From Mycobacterium sp. GA-1285 (GTDB lineage Bacteria > Actinomycetota > Actinomycetes > Mycobacteriales > Mycobacteriaceae), in contig NZ_LQIS01000052.1 of the NCBI RefSeq assembly GCF_001499905.1, positions 160,829 through 224,828 on the forward strand: a stretch of DNA of 64,000 bases. The letters run 5' to 3'. The position numbers and the translations under genes were made by a program. Below are positions 1 to 7,847 of this stretch, one piece after another; positions within the stretch are counted from its first letter, which is position 1, and every line of letters starts with the position of its first letter. A model generated the notes under the pieces. That model did no database searches and was not told the origin of the DNA. It saw only the letters and a list, made by a program, of their open reading frames with translations.

Positions 1-2
1 AG

Positions 3-335
3 AAGGCGAAGAACCTTCCGTACGGGGATCAGCGCCGGTTGGAGATCGCCCGCGCGCTGGCCACCGAACCGAAGCTGCTGTGCCTGGACGAGCCGGCGGC
101 CGGGTTCAACCCTCGGGAGAAAGCCGCGCTGATCGAACTGATCCAGAAGATCCGCGACGACGGCTACACGGTGCTGCTGATCGAACACGATATGAGGCTG
201 GTGATGGGCGTGACCGACCGCATCGTGGTGCTGGAGTTCGGGCGCAAGATCGCCGACGGCCCGCCCGCCGAGATCCGCGAGGACCCCAAGGTCATCGCCG
301 CCTACCTGGGGGTGCCCGATGACGCAGTCGAGTAA
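3..335 (+). CDS. livG: Branched-chain amino-acid ABC transporter ATPase, C-terminal part (5' truncated by window edge)
   Basis: Only the last 110 codons are present; the frame is open to the window edge. The visible part starts just before the ABC signature region (GDQRRLEIARALA), continues through Walker B (LLCLDEPAAGFNP) and the switch histidine (LLIEHDM), and ends with the family tail ending in AYLGV. This layout is typical of LivG, one of two ATPases that energise the LivHMGF importer at the inner face of the membrane. The next gene, livF, begins 17 bp before this stop, so the two are co-translated. The signature reads YGDQRR rather than LSGGQ, a change common in LivG. The substrate (Leu/Ile/Val, or urea or a short amide) cannot be decided from this fragment. 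Confidence 0.9.
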   Translation, partial: KAKNLPYGDQRRLEIARALATEPKLLCLDEPAAGFNPREKAALIELIQKIRDDGYTVLLIEHDMRLVMGVTDRIVVLEFGRKIADGPPAEIREDPKVIAAYLGVPDDAVE

Positions 336-1071
336 CCCGCTATCCGAACGGCCCGTCATTCTCGAGTTGCGCGACGTCGTCGTGCATTACGGGAGAATCC
401 GTGCGCTGCATGGTATCTCGCTGAAGGTTCACGAGGGCGAGCTCGTCACGCTGCTCGGCTCCAACGGCGCCGGTAAGACGACCACCATGCGCGCCATCTC
501 GGGACTGCTGCCTCTGACTGGGGGCTCGATATGGTTCGAAGGCCAGGACATCAGCAAGGTCAAGGCCCATCAGCGCGTCGTCAAAGGCCTGGTGCAGGCG
601 CCCGAGGGACGTGGGGTCTTTCCGGGCATGACGGTCGTGGAAAACCTTGAAATGGGTTGTTACGGACGGAAGTTCGCCTCTCGCTCCGAGCACCGGGAAC
701 GTTTGGACTGGATCCTGGAGACGTTCCCGCGACTGGCCGAACGCCGCAGCCAGGTCGGCGGCACGCTGTCGGGTGGGGAGCAACAGATGCTGGCGATCGG
801 CCGTGCCCTGATGGCCAGGCCGCGGGTGCTGCTGCTCGACGAGCCGTCCATGGGCCTGGCGCCGATGGTGATCTCCCAGATCTTCAAGATCATCGCGGAG
901 ATCAACGCCCAGGGCACCACCGTGCTGCTGGTCGAGCAGAATGCGCAGCAGGCGCTGAGCCGGTCGGATCGGGCGTACATCCTCGAGACCGGTGAGGTGA
1001 CCCGCACCGGTGATGCCCGAGAGTTGTTGTCCGACGACAGCATTCGCGCCGCGTACCTCGGCGTCGCCTGA
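319..1071 (+). CDS. livF: Branched-chain amino-acid ABC transporter ATPase LivF
   Basis: A 250-residue single ABC domain. Walker A is GSNGAGKTT (around residues 48-56), followed by the LivF-typical GRGVFPGMTVVENL stretch, the signature LSGGEQQMLAIGRAL, Walker B VLLLDEPSMGLAP and the H-loop position LLVEQNAQQAL, where Gln replaces His as is usual in LivF. The start overlaps livG by 17 bp, consistent with one operon that begins outside the window. It supplies the second ATPase of a LivFGHMJ-type importer. Its stop lies 1 bp from the stop of the convergent DUF167 gene, so no separate terminator space exists between the two operons. Confidence 0.93.
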   Translation: MTQSSNPLSERPVILELRDVVVHYGRIRALHGISLKVHEGELVTLLGSNGAGKTTTMRAISGLLPLTGGSIWFEGQDISKVKAHQRVVKGLVQAPEGRGVFPGMTVVENLEMGCYGRKFASRSEHRERLDWILETFPRLAERRSQVGGTLSGGEQQMLAIGRALMARPRVLLLDEPSMGLAPMVISQIFKIIAEINAQGTTVLLVEQNAQQALSRSDRAYILETGEVTRTGDARELLSDDSIRAAYLGVA

Positions 1072-1072
1072 C

Positions 1073-1294
1073 CTAGGTGATCTCGAAGCGCTTGACGCGC
1101 GACGTCGTGCCGGATACCAATCCGATCCGCGAGGGCGGCACTCCGAAATGCGTCGCGAGGAGCCTGACGACGGCCTTGGTGGCCTTGCCCTCGACGGCCC
1201 GCTCACGCACGTACACCGTCAGCTCGCCGGCGTCGTCGACCTCCACCAGCGGACCTTTCGCGCTGCCGGGCTTGACCCGCACGACGACGATCAT
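1073..1294 (-). CDS. DUF167 (YggU-like) family protein
   Basis: A 73-residue protein with the small YggU/DUF167 fold: VRVKPGSAKG near the N-terminus, VYVRERAVEGKATKAV in the middle and SGTTSRVKRFEI at the end. The family function is unknown. The ATG at 1294 overlaps the stop of the upstream membrane-protein gene in an ATGA junction, which decides the start over earlier in-frame codons. It is the last gene of a four-gene leftward operon starting at 3597. Its stop lies 1 bp from the livF stop on the other strand. Confidence 0.85.
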   Translation of the reverse strand: MIVVVRVKPGSAKGPLVEVDDAGELTVYVRERAVEGKATKAVVRLLATHFGVPPSRIGLVSGTTSRVKRFEIT

Positions 1295-1968
1295 CGCCGC
1301 GTCCACGGCCATGTCATCAACGCCCACACGGCGAAGACCAGGGCCGCGGTGCTGACGATGTACACCGGCCACGGCCCCAGGATGTCCAACGCCGACGCGG
1401 TGTCCGGCTTGTAGTTCGTGAAGCCGTAATTGGTGTCGGCGATCCTGTTGAACACCACGGTGATGACGGCCCACACGCTGGTGACCGCCACCGCCAGCCG
1501 ATAGTCGCGCCAGTCGGGCCGCATGCCGCGGCCCCACGTCAGATAGATCGCCACCCACACCACGAGCAGGTGGATGGCATAGAACGCGAGGAACCGGTAA
1601 TGCGGAAAGTCGGGGCCCCGCAATACCGGTGAGATCAACGCCTGGACACTCAGCACCAAACCCCAGTAATAGGTGAGCGCGTAAGCCCACTGCCGTCGAG
1701 TCCACAGCGCGTAGGCCGCGACGACGGTCGCGAGGTCGGTGAGCTGAAGTGGCACCGACCCGGCCAGCGTCGGGGGCACCAGGTTGTAGACCAGGATCGC
1801 GCCGTAGATCACCGCGGTCAGCCCGCCGAGGCCGCGGCTCAGCCGTTCGGCCCGCGCGTCCGTCTGTCTGCGACCCGTCCACACCAGGACGACAGCGCCG
1901 ACCGTGAACACCGCGATGGCGCCCCAGTAGGAGGGGCCGTACGGTTCGAACTGCCTAGCGAGCAACAA
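1291..1968 (-). CDS. TIGR02206-type (YwaF-like) integral membrane protein
   Basis: A 225-residue hydrophobic protein with about six to seven membrane helices separated by short charged loops. Conserved-looking features are LVYNLVPPTLAGSVPLQLTDL, whose central polar residues lie in a membrane segment, and HYRFLAFYAIHLLVVW; both fit the TIGR02206/YwaF family of unknown function. The start is TTG at 1968, lying 14 bp inside the end of the thiolase gene, so translation is probably coupled. The downstream DUF167 gene overlaps its stop by 4 bp. Placement in an operon with a thiolase and a KstR-like site hints at lipid or steroid metabolism, but that is inference only. Confidence 0.75.
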   Translation of the reverse strand: MLLARQFEPYGPSYWGAIAVFTVGAVVLVWTGRRQTDARAERLSRGLGGLTAVIYGAILVYNLVPPTLAGSVPLQLTDLATVVAAYALWTRRQWAYALTYYWGLVLSVQALISPVLRGPDFPHYRFLAFYAIHLLVVWVAIYLTWGRGMRPDWRDYRLAVAVTSVWAVITVVFNRIADTNYGFTNYKPDTASALDILGPWPVYIVSTAALVFAVWALMTWPWTRR

Positions 1969-3163
1969 TCACGGACGAGCCGTGCCCGAACAGGCCCTGG
2001 TTGGCGGTGACTCCCACCGTCGCGCCCTCGACCTGGCGGCCGGTTGCCTGCCCCTTCAGCTGCCAGGTCAGCTCGCACACCTGCGCGATGGCTTGTGCCG
2101 GAATGGCTTCGCCGAAGCACGCCAGGCCTCCGGACGGGTTGACCGGGATCGTCCCGCCGATCGCCGTCGCACCGCTACGCAACAGTTGTTCGGCCTCACC
2201 CTTCGGGCACAAACCGAGATGCTCGTACCAGTCGAGTTCGAGCGCCGTGGACAGGTCATACACCTCGGCGAGGCTGAGGTCTTCCGGTCCGATGCCCGCT
2301 TCGGCGTAGGCGGCGTCGAGAATCTGATCCTTGAACACCCGCTCGGGCGCATCCACCACCGCCGTGGAATCCGTTGCGATGTCCGGCAATTCGGGCAGAT
2401 GCTGCGGGTACTGCGGTGTCACCGTGCTGATCGCCCGCACCGACGGAACCCCCTCGACGGAGCCGAGATGCTTCTCGGTGAACGACTTGCTGGCCACCAC
2501 CAGCGCGGCCGCGCCGTCCGACGTCGCGCAGATGTCAAGCAGCCGAAGCGGATCGGAGACCACCGGGCTGGCGAGCACGTCCTCGATCGTGGCTTCCTTG
2601 CGGTAGCGCGCATTGGGGTTGTCCAACCCGTGCTTGGCGTTTTTCACCTTCACCGCGGCGAAATCCTCCAGCGTGGCCCCGTAGAGGTCCATGCGACGGC
2701 GCGCCAGCAGGGCGAAATAGACGGTGTTGGTCGCGCCGATCAGGTGGAAGCGCTGCCAGTCGGGGTCGTTCTTGCGCTCGCCGCCGACCGGGGCGAAGAA
2801 GCCCTTCGGCGTGGTGTCGGCGCCGATTACGAGCGCCACATCGCAAAACCCCGCGAGGATGTGCGCGCGGGCACTCTGCAGCGCCTGGGAGCCGCTGGCG
2901 CACGCGGCGTAGCTCGACGACACGGGCACACCGTTCCAGCCGAGCTTCTGCGCGAACGTCGAGCCGGCCACGAATCCGGGGTAACCGTTGCGGATCGTGT
3001 CGGCTCCCGCGACGAGCTGGATCTGACGCCAATCCAGACCCGCCTCGGCCAGCGCGGCCCGCGCGGCCACGACGCCGTATTCGGTGAAGTCGCGGCCCCA
3101 TTTCCCCCAAGGGTGCATGCCGGCACCGAGGATGTAGAGCGGTGCCGGTGTTCCAGTGCTCAT
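1955..3163 (-). CDS. Thiolase-fold lipid-transfer/acyl-CoA aldolase-like protein (Ltp type)
   Basis: A 402-residue thiolase-superfamily protein. The N-terminal half carries SSYAACASGSQALQSARAHI with the nucleophile-position Cys; the C-terminal half has NPSGGLACFGEAIPAQAI and ends in a GHGSSVIVAR-like segment. The usual C-terminal thiolase CxGGG signature is degenerate, as in the SCP-x/Ltp aldolases of steroid side-chain degradation. The start ATG overlaps the DUF35 gene by 4 bp; Ltp aldolases work as complexes with a DUF35 partner, so the pair probably forms one enzyme. By gene order it matches Rv1627c, which I recall as an annotated lipid carrier. A KstR-like operator lies upstream of the operon, supporting a role in cholesterol or sterol catabolism. 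The exact substrate is unknown, and a plain acetyl-CoA acetyltransferase remains possible. Confidence 0.85.
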   Translation of the reverse strand: MSTGTPAPLYILGAGMHPWGKWGRDFTEYGVVAARAALAEAGLDWRQIQLVAGADTIRNGYPGFVAGSTFAQKLGWNGVPVSSSYAACASGSQALQSARAHILAGFCDVALVIGADTTPKGFFAPVGGERKNDPDWQRFHLIGATNTVYFALLARRRMDLYGATLEDFAAVKVKNAKHGLDNPNARYRKEATIEDVLASPVVSDPLRLLDICATSDGAAALVVASKSFTEKHLGSVEGVPSVRAISTVTPQYPQHLPELPDIATDSTAVVDAPERVFKDQILDAAYAEAGIGPEDLSLAEVYDLSTALELDWYEHLGLCPKGEAEQLLRSGATAIGGTIPVNPSGGLACFGEAIPAQAIAQVCELTWQLKGQATGRQVEGATVGVTANQGLFGHGSSVIVAR

Positions 3164-3597
3164 TCCGCCACCTTCCACGCGTAGACGATCCGTTCGACAC
3201 CCTCGTCGTCGACGAACAACGGCATCGTGGTCAGTTCCATCTCCATGCCGACCTTCAGGTCGGCGGCCAAGGTGCCCTCGACGACCTTGCCGAGCACGAT
3301 CAGCCCCTCGTCGGCGAGCTGGACCGCGGCAACGGCGAAGGGCTCGAAGGGATCCGGCGCCGGGTAGGGCGGTGGGGGAGCGTAACGGTTCTCGGTGTAG
3401 CTCCACAGCGTCCCGCGCCGCGACAGCGGCACCTGCGCCAGCTCGTCACCGTCGCAAGCGGGATTGGGACAGTTGTTGGCGCGCGGCGGGAACACATACG
3501 TGCCGCACTGGTGGCACTTGCCGCCGATCAGATACTGCTCTCCGGACCCGTCGGTGGCGAACCAACCGTCGATCGCGGGCTGAGTGGACGCTGACAC
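3160..3597 (-). CDS. DUF35 zinc-ribbon/OB-fold protein, thiolase partner
   Basis: A 145-residue protein with an N-terminal rubredoxin-like zinc ribbon: CHQC at residues 28-31 and a second Cys pair (C43 and C48, in NCPNPAC). An OB-fold region follows (GTLWSYTENRY, then FAVAAVQLADEGLIVLGKV). DUF35 proteins bind acyl-CoA thioesters and partner thiolase-fold enzymes, for example ChsH2 with Ltp2. The gene order DUF35-thiolase with a 4-bp ATGA overlap fits such a complex. It is the first gene of the operon, 31 bp downstream of the KstR-like palindrome. It corresponds in position to Rv1628c. Confidence 0.85.
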   Translation of the reverse strand: MSASTQPAIDGWFATDGSGEQYLIGGKCHQCGTYVFPPRANNCPNPACDGDELAQVPLSRRGTLWSYTENRYAPPPPYPAPDPFEPFAVAAVQLADEGLIVLGKVVEGTLAADLKVGMEMELTTMPLFVDDEGVERIVYAWKVAE

Positions 3598-3628
3598 CCG
3601 CTCAGCCTACCGAGTCACACGGCAGAAC

Positions 3629-3642
3629 TGAAACGTGTTCCA
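3629..3642. promoter_or_regulatory. KstR-like operator
   Basis: The sequence TGAAACGTGTTCCA fits TnnAACnnGTTnnA, the consensus I recall for KstR, the TetR-family repressor of mycobacterial cholesterol catabolism. It sits inside a longer inverted repeat (GAACTG, 10 bases, CAGTTC). It lies 31 bp upstream of the DUF35 start, where it could block the leftward promoter, and about 150 bp upstream of polA on the other side. Confidence 0.6.
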
Positions 3643-3791
3643 GTTCAGCGGGAGGAACGGTCTTCGCGTCGTGAGTGTGCGAAATCATTCGACCGCTCCG
3701 GCGCGTCGCGGATGGAACCGCACATTCGCGGGGCCACGTACGGAGGTGCGCGGTGGGGTCGATGTCGGCGCCGGTGCCTAGAGTTAGGGCC

Positions 3792-6518
3792 GTGAGCCCT
3801 GCCACCACAACCGGCAAGAAGACGGCAACCCAGCCGATTGACCAGAAGCCGACATTGATGTTGCTCGACGGCAATTCGCTGGCGTATCGGGCGTTTTACG
3901 CACTGCCCGCTGAAAACTTCAAGACGCAGGGCGGGCTCACCACCAACGCGGTGTACGGGTTCACCGCCATGCTGATCAACCTGCTGCGCGACGAGCAACC
4001 GAGCCACATCGCCGCTGCGTTCGACGTGTCGCGCCAGACGTTTCGCGTGGACAAGTACCCCGAGTACAAAGCGGGCCGCTCGTCGACCCCCGATGAGTTC
4101 CGCGGCCAGATCGACATCACCAAGGAGGTGCTTGGCGCGCTGGGCATCACGGTGCTCGCCGAACCAGGCTTCGAGGCTGACGACATCATCGCGACGCTGG
4201 CGACGCAGGCCGAACAGAACGGCTATCGCGTGCTGGTGGTCAGCGGTGACCGTGACTCGCTGCAGTTGGTCAGCGATGACGTCACCGTGCTGTACCCGCG
4301 GAAGGGGGTCAGCGAGCTGACCCGGTTCACGCCGGAGGCGGTGCTGGAGAAGTACGGCCTGACCCCACAGCAATACCCCGACTTCGCGGCGCTTCGCGGC
4401 GACCCCAGCGACAACCTGCCCGGCATCCCCGGCGTCGGTGAGAAGACCGCGACCAAGTGGATCGCGGAGTTCGGTTCGCTACAGGCGTTGGTCGACAACG
4501 TCGACACTGTGAAGGGCAAGGTCGGCGACGCGTTGCGGGCCAACCTGTCCAGCGTCGTCCTCAACCGGGAACTGACCGACCTCGTCAGGGACGTCCCGCT
4601 GCCGCAAACCCCCGACACCCTGCGCATGCAGGCGTGGGACCGCGACCAGATCCACCGGCTGTTCGACGACCTCGAGTTCCGCGTCCTGCGCGATCGGCTG
4701 TTCGAGACGCTGGCCTCGGCCGACCCCGAGGTCGACCAGGGCTTCGACGTCCGTGGGCGGGCACTCGAACCGGGGGAGCTCGCCGCATGGCTGGCCGAGC
4801 ACAGCTCGGGCAAGCGGTTCGGGCTGGCCGTCGTCGGCACGCACCTGGCCTTCGACGCCGACGCGACGGCGTTGGGCATCGTCGCCGCAGACGGCGACGG
4901 GCGCTACATCGACACCGCCACGTTGACCGCCGACGACGAGGCCGCCCTGGCCTCCTGGCTCGCCGACCCCGGTCCGCCGAAGGCGCTTCACGAGGCCAAG
5001 CTGGCGATGCACGACCTCGAGGGCCGCGGATGGAGACTCGCGGGTGTCACCTCCGACACCGCGCTCGCCGCGTACCTGGTCCGCCCCGGGCAGCGCAGCT
5101 TCACGCTCGACGATCTTTCGCTGCGCTACCTGAAGCGCGAACTGCGCGCGGAAAACCCTGAGCAACAACAGCTCTCGCTGCTCGACGACAGTGACGGCGT
5201 GGATGACCAGGCCGTGCAGACCGTGATACTGCGGGCCAGCGCCGTGATGGACCTCGCCGACGCGCTCGACGAGGAATTGGCCCGCATCGATTCGCTGGCC
5301 CTGCTCAACAACATGGAGTTGCCGGTGCAGCGCGTGCTGGCCGAGATGGAGACCGCGGGCATCGCGGTGGACCTCGAGCAGCTCGGCCGGCTGCAGAGCG
5401 AGTTCGCCGACCAGATCCGCGACGCGGCCGAGGCGGCGTACGCGGTGATCGGCAAGCAGATCAACCTCGGCTCGCCGAAGCAGCTGCAGGTGGTGCTGTT
5501 CGACGAGCTTGAGATGCCCAAGACCAAACGCACCAAAACCGGCTACACGACGGATGCGGACGCCCTGCAGTCGCTGTTCGACAAGACCGGCCACCCGTTC
5601 CTGCAGCATCTGCTGGCCCACCGCGACGCCACCCGGCTGAAGGTCACCGTCGACGGGCTGCTCAATTCGGTGGCGTCCGACGGTCGCATCCACACCACCT
5701 TCAACCAGACGATCGCGGCCACCGGCCGGTTGTCGTCGACGGAGCCCAACCTGCAGAACATCCCGATCCGCACCGACGCCGGCCGCCGGATCCGCGACGC
5801 CTTCGTGGTGGGCAAGGGTTACGCCGAGCTGATGACCGCGGACTACAGCCAGATCGAGATGCGCATCATGGCGCACCTGTCCAAGGACGAAGGTCTGATC
5901 GAGGCATTCAATACCGGCGAGGACCTCCACTCCTTCGTGGCGTCACGGGCGTTCTCGGTGCCGATCGACGAGGTCAATGCCGAACTGCGACGCCGCGTCA
6001 AGGCGATGTCGTACGGGCTGGCCTACGGCCTGAGCGCCTACGGGCTGGCCGCCCAGCTCAAGATCTCCACCGAAGAAGCCAAGGTGCAGATGGAGCAGTA
6101 CTTCGACCGGTTCGGCGGGGTGCGCGACTACCTGCGCAACGTGGTCGACCAGGCACGCAAGGACGGCTACACCTCGACCGTGTTCGGCAGGCGGCGCTAT
6201 CTGCCGGAGCTGGACAGCAGCAACCGCAACGTCCGCGAGGCCGCCGAGCGTGCAGCGCTCAACGCGCCGATCCAGGGCAGCGCGGCCGACATCATCAAGG
6301 TCGCGATGATCAACGTCGACAAGGCACTCAAGGACGCCGGCCTCCAGTCCCGGATGCTGTTACAGGTGCACGACGAACTGCTCTTCGAGGTCGCCGAAGG
6401 GGAGCGGGAGACCGTCGAGGCCCTGGTCCGCGAACAGATGGGTAACGCCTACCCCCTCGACGTGCCGCTCGAGGTGTCGGTCGGCTACGGCCGCAGCTGG
6501 GACGCCGCGGCTCACTAG
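3792..6518 (+). CDS. polA: DNA polymerase I
   Basis: A 908-residue family A polymerase for gap filling and RNA-primer removal. The N-terminal third is the 5'-nuclease (LMLLDGNSLAYRAFYALP, then GDRDSLQLV and GIPGVGEKTA). The middle third aligns with the 3'-5' exonuclease domain but I see none of its acidic motifs, as expected for mycobacterial PolA, which lacks proofreading. The polymerase domain carries motif A (DYSQIEMRI, D684), motif B (RRRVKAMSYGLAYG, K737 and Y741) and motif C (VHDELLFE, D861). GTG at 3792 is chosen because the protein then begins VSPAT and has the family length; an ATG at 3762 would add 10 residues. Its TAG overlaps the TAG of the convergent protease gene in the palindrome CTAG. 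Confidence 0.97.
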   Translation: MSPATTTGKKTATQPIDQKPTLMLLDGNSLAYRAFYALPAENFKTQGGLTTNAVYGFTAMLINLLRDEQPSHIAAAFDVSRQTFRVDKYPEYKAGRSSTPDEFRGQIDITKEVLGALGITVLAEPGFEADDIIATLATQAEQNGYRVLVVSGDRDSLQLVSDDVTVLYPRKGVSELTRFTPEAVLEKYGLTPQQYPDFAALRGDPSDNLPGIPGVGEKTATKWIAEFGSLQALVDNVDTVKGKVGDALRANLSSVVLNRELTDLVRDVPLPQTPDTLRMQAWDRDQIHRLFDDLEFRVLRDRLFETLASADPEVDQGFDVRGRALEPGELAAWLAEHSSGKRFGLAVVGTHLAFDADATALGIVAADGDGRYIDTATLTADDEAALASWLADPGPPKALHEAKLAMHDLEGRGWRLAGVTSDTALAAYLVRPGQRSFTLDDLSLRYLKRELRAENPEQQQLSLLDDSDGVDDQAVQTVILRASAVMDLADALDEELARIDSLALLNNMELPVQRVLAEMETAGIAVDLEQLGRLQSEFADQIRDAAEAAYAVIGKQINLGSPKQLQVVLFDELEMPKTKRTKTGYTTDADALQSLFDKTGHPFLQHLLAHRDATRLKVTVDGLLNSVASDGRIHTTFNQTIAATGRLSSTEPNLQNIPIRTDAGRRIRDAFVVGKGYAELMTADYSQIEMRIMAHLSKDEGLIEAFNTGEDLHSFVASRAFSVPIDEVNAELRRRVKAMSYGLAYGLSAYGLAAQLKISTEEAKVQMEQYFDRFGGVRDYLRNVVDQARKDGYTSTVFGRRRYLPELDSSNRNVREAAERAALNAPIQGSAADIIKVAMINVDKALKDAGLQSRMLLQVHDELLFEVAEGERETVEALVREQMGNAYPLDVPLEVSVGYGRSWDAAAH

Positions 6519-7678
6519 CCGGTCGGGTGGTACCCGGCCAACGCGTGCAGGACCGGGGCGGCCGCGCGGGCAGCGTAGAGCGCGTAGGTCTCCTCGACGA
6601 GCATCGCCTGCACCCGCGGGTCGCTGAACCCGCGGTCGATGCGGTCGCGCACGAACGCCAGCTCGACGACCTGGGCCGCGAACCGCTTCACCGCCTTGCG
6701 GGCGGGGCGCCCACCGTGCCGGGCAGCCTGGGCGAGCGCCAGCTTGCGGAGCCGCAGCGAGCCCAGCCACGAGGCCTCCGCGGGCGTGACCAGGCCGGCG
6801 CGCACCATGCCGGGCAGCTTGCTGGCCACGATCGCCTGCTCGCGACGGCGACTCTGCACGCCGAGCACGATCGCCAACGCGAACAGCGGCATCATCCAGT
6901 ACAGGTAGACCCCGAAATACCAGCCGACGCCCAGCAGCGACGAACCGTTCCACAGGCCGTGGGTGAAGACCGCCGCAAGGTAACCCAGCACAAGAGAGCC
7001 GGCCTTGGCGGATGCGTCGCGGCGGTGCAGCGCGAAGTAGACGCCGATGCCGAAGAACGTGGTGAACAGCGAATGCGCGAACGGGGCCATGACCAGTCGT
7101 AACGCAGCCGTCAGTAGAGAGTCGCCTAGCGACTCGCCGCTGGCGATGTACAGGATGTCCTCCAGCCAGGCGAATCCGGCGCCCACCAACCCGGCGTAGA
7201 CCAGGCAGTCGGTCAGCGAGTTCAGCTCCCTGCGACGCCGGCCGGTCATCATGACCAGCAGGAACGTACCCTTGGCCGCTTCCTCGATGACCGGCGCGAT
7301 GACCACTACCGACACCGCGCTGACCCCGTCGGAGTCACCCGTCACGATCAACGATTCGAGGTAGAGCCCCAATATCACCGACAACACGACCGCGACCGAG
7401 GCACCCCACAGGAACGCGAAGGCCAACAACCGCGGCGGTTCAGGCTCGAATCGGTCCAGCCAGACATAGGCCAACACCACGACGACCATGACCAGGCTCG
7501 AGAGGACCAGCCCGATCCCGGCCCCGAGCGGATTGAGCGCGGTCAGCCCGATGACGATGAGCCCGACCACGGTGGCGAGCAGGATGAGCACCGCCAGCGG
7601 CGCCCCGACTTTGCGGACCTTGCGTTGGAACGGCGGTGCAGGCAGCCAGGGGTGGTGCGGGGCACCGGGATGTAACAC
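6515..7678 (-). CDS. PrsW-like intramembrane metalloprotease (CAAX/Abi superfamily)
   Basis: A 387-residue protein with eight or so membrane helices and a soluble C-terminal tail. The superfamily motifs are visible: EEAAK with paired acidic residues in the first motif, GFAWLED, HSLFTT and HGLWN, which supply the metal ligands. PrsW cleaves an anti-sigma factor in Bacillus, but many actinobacterial members have no known substrate. The start is GTG at 7678, divergent from rpsA with 169 bp between. The end overlaps polA by 4 bp (shared CTAG). No partner anti-sigma factor is adjacent, so the role is open. Confidence 0.85.
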   Translation of the reverse strand: MLHPGAPHHPWLPAPPFQRKVRKVGAPLAVLILLATVVGLIVIGLTALNPLGAGIGLVLSSLVMVVVVLAYVWLDRFEPEPPRLLAFAFLWGASVAVVLSVILGLYLESLIVTGDSDGVSAVSVVVIAPVIEEAAKGTFLLVMMTGRRRRELNSLTDCLVYAGLVGAGFAWLEDILYIASGESLGDSLLTAALRLVMAPFAHSLFTTFFGIGVYFALHRRDASAKAGSLVLGYLAAVFTHGLWNGSSLLGVGWYFGVYLYWMMPLFALAIVLGVQSRRREQAIVASKLPGMVRAGLVTPAEASWLGSLRLRKLALAQAARHGGRPARKAVKRFAAQVVELAFVRDRIDRGFSDPRVQAMLVEETYALYAARAAAPVLHALAGYHPTG

Positions 7679-7792
7679 CAGAGCAGACTAGCGGCCCGGG
7701 GGGACCGAGTTTGTCCAGCATGCGGCCAGTCGAGTAGCCTCTACGGGGTACCTGTCTGTGGTTTTCGTCATCTTCTGCGGCGGGTAACACCT

Positions 7793-7821
7793 TTAACTCG
7801 AATGTCCTAAGTCCCTACGAT
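7793..7821 (+). promoter_or_regulatory. Candidate rpsA promoter
   Basis: TTAACT at 7793-7798 is separated by 17 bp from TACGAT at 7816-7821, a fair mycobacterial sigma-A pair. It predicts a start near 7828 and a short leader carrying GGAG at 7833 before the rpsA ATG at 7848. Confidence 0.45.
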
Positions 7822-7847
7822 CAAACCTGTCCGGAGCAACCCACCAC

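Noticed and set aside
1295..1882. The DUF167 frame extends upstream through the membrane-protein gene as a 269-residue protein
   Set aside because: The extra part is a shadow of the membrane-protein gene; the ATGA overlap and the domain boundary fix the start at 1294.
7712..7733. TTGTCCAGC upstream of rpsA as a third damage-type promoter
   Set aside because: The R position is wrong (C) and no TAnnnT follows 8 bp later.
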